A stretch of 64,000 nt of DNA, taken from Circinella umbellata (taxonomy: Eukaryota > Mucoromycota > Mucoromycetes > Mucorales > Lichtheimiaceae). The notes beneath the pieces are model-generated. The model was not told the origin of the DNA. It worked only from the letters and a program-made list of their open reading frames with translations, and made no database searches. The position numbers and the translations under genes are program-made. The stretch lies in assembly GCA_025093555.1 (NCBI GenBank), contig JAIWNF010000009.1, positions 399,501 to 463,500 of the forward strand. Direction: 5' to 3'. Numbering within the stretch: position 1 is the stretch's first letter; every line of letters starts with the position of its first letter. Positions 63,114 through 64,000 of the stretch are shown in pieces.

Positions 63114-64000
63114 ATGCGTTCAACAAGCCCTACAAGTACCGACCCTGTTCCAACTGGATCATGGTGGTCGCGTGCTAGACGATCTCATATTGGTGTAGCA
63201 GCTGTAGTAGCCTTGACTTTATTTACGTAAATGAATACATTATAAACTTTAATAATTTCTGTTAAACAGAAAAAAAATGTGTTGATGATTATAATAACTG
63301 ATATACGTATGTTTTTTTTTTTTTTCAAAAAAAAAATGGGTATACAGTGACATGCTTACTTATGGTGCCATTTTACCTGTATTACCTACATTAATTATAA
63401 AAAAATTGAAAGGAGATTCTTCGATGGTTGGATTTTTATTTGGCTGTTATGGTACTTGATAAGGGAACACACAATAAAAGAGAGAGAGAGAGAAAGAGAC
63501 AGAAAAGGGCGGGAGTGTATGAAAGGGTTTATTTGTGTGTTTATTGTTTATATAATTTAAAACGGTTCTACTACAGCATTTGGACTTTTAATTGCTACAC
63601 CTGTATTTGCTATTTTATCCGACAAGTATCAAAATCGTCGATGGCCCATGATGGGAGGTAAAAAAAATAATAATTGAAACAATTAATAATAAACAATAGA
63701 TTTAAGGGTTTCTTTAAACAACAAAAACAACAACAAAAAAAAAGTTTCTCATGGTTGTACAAATATTTCTTTTTTTACCCTATTTAGGTTGTCTTGGTTT
63801 AGTGGCGTCAACATTATCATTTGCTGCTGCTGAAACATATACTTTGTTAGTGATTGCTCGGGTTGCACAGGGTGTTGCTGGTGGTGCATCATGGTAAAGT
63901 TAAAATAATCATCCAAAAACTTAATTATGTATTAAATAAAACTTACTTTTTTTTTTTAGGACAATTGGTTTAGGGTTATTAGCAGATGTATTTCCAACCA
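63114..64000 (+). CDS. MFS drug/amine-type transporter, N-terminal part (cut by window)
   Basis: Five exons are visible: 63114-63226, 63348-63451, 63577-63657, 63788-63893 and 63960 onward, running off the right edge. They encode a short hydrophilic N-terminus, then IGVAAVVALTLFTDMLTYGA (helix 1), PVLPTLIIKKLKGDSSMVGF, and helix 2-3 with the MFS signature CYAFGLLIATPVFAILSDKY and NRRWPMMGG. Next come CLGLVASTLSFAAAETYTLL and VIARVAQGVAGGASWTIGLG, the helix 4-5 motif of DHA1 and vesicular amine transporter-like proteins. Known relatives export drugs or amines by proton exchange. The substrate is unknown. Introns are short and each junction keeps the frame. Confidence 0.85.

Overview
The window reads as nuclear DNA of an early-diverging fungus, most likely Mucoromycota (Mucorales-like). 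It is AT-rich, the genes are close together, and most carry many short GT..AG introns (about 50-120 nt). The proteins (DDB1, KAT14 and CECR2-type chromatin factors alongside fungal Cdc25-, Fpk1-, Snt1- and Mss51-like proteins) fit a basal fungus better than an ascomycete yeast. I rebuilt exon chains by hand for all complete conserved genes; every one closes in frame. Taxonomy and names rest on motif recognition, not on a database search.

Region 1-16 kb: a possible minus-strand gene running off the left edge, a CECR2/RSF1-type DDT-WHIM protein, DDB1 (14 exons), an Ase1/PRC1/MAP65 microtubule bundler, VPS45, and on the other strand eIF6/Tif6. Region 16-19.4 kb is a gene-poor gap with a 146-bp inverted-repeat element. 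Region 19.4-29.3 kb is a minus-strand run: SH3-WW-RasGEF (Cdc25-like), phosphatidate cytidylyltransferase, and Mss51-like mitochondrial factor. Region 30.7-39.9 kb is on the plus strand: an N-CoR/Snt1-like SANT co-repressor with an added RS/RD-rich N-terminus, then an Fpk1/Nrc2-type AGC kinase.

Region 40.6-46.8 kb is the most interesting part. A 5-kb element has about 316-bp terminal inverted repeats, a broken Mutator-like (MULE) transposase with a zinc finger, and, directly against the inner edge of the left repeat, a decayed piece of a host-type NADH-cytochrome b5 reductase gene. This is the layout of a Pack-MULE-style gene capture. A near-palindromic 59-bp spacer separates it from a second, related end, behind which lies a three-exon gene for a 269-residue protein with a YxRxS motif like that of serine recombinases.

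Region 49.4-64 kb: a Dal5-type MFS anion permease, a KAT14 (ATAC-type) acetyltransferase with a PHD-like zinc finger, mitochondrial D-2-hydroxyglutarate dehydrogenase, and the start of a second MFS transporter cut by the right edge. The host genes are mostly housekeeping: chromatin (CECR2-like, Snt1-like, KAT14), DNA repair and ubiquitin (DDB1), trafficking (VPS45), lipid (CDS1, flippase kinase), Ras signalling, cytokinesis (Ase1), ribosome assembly (Tif6) and mitochondria (Mss51, D2HGDH). I see no operon-like logic among them. I saw no rRNA or tRNA gene and no CRISPR array.
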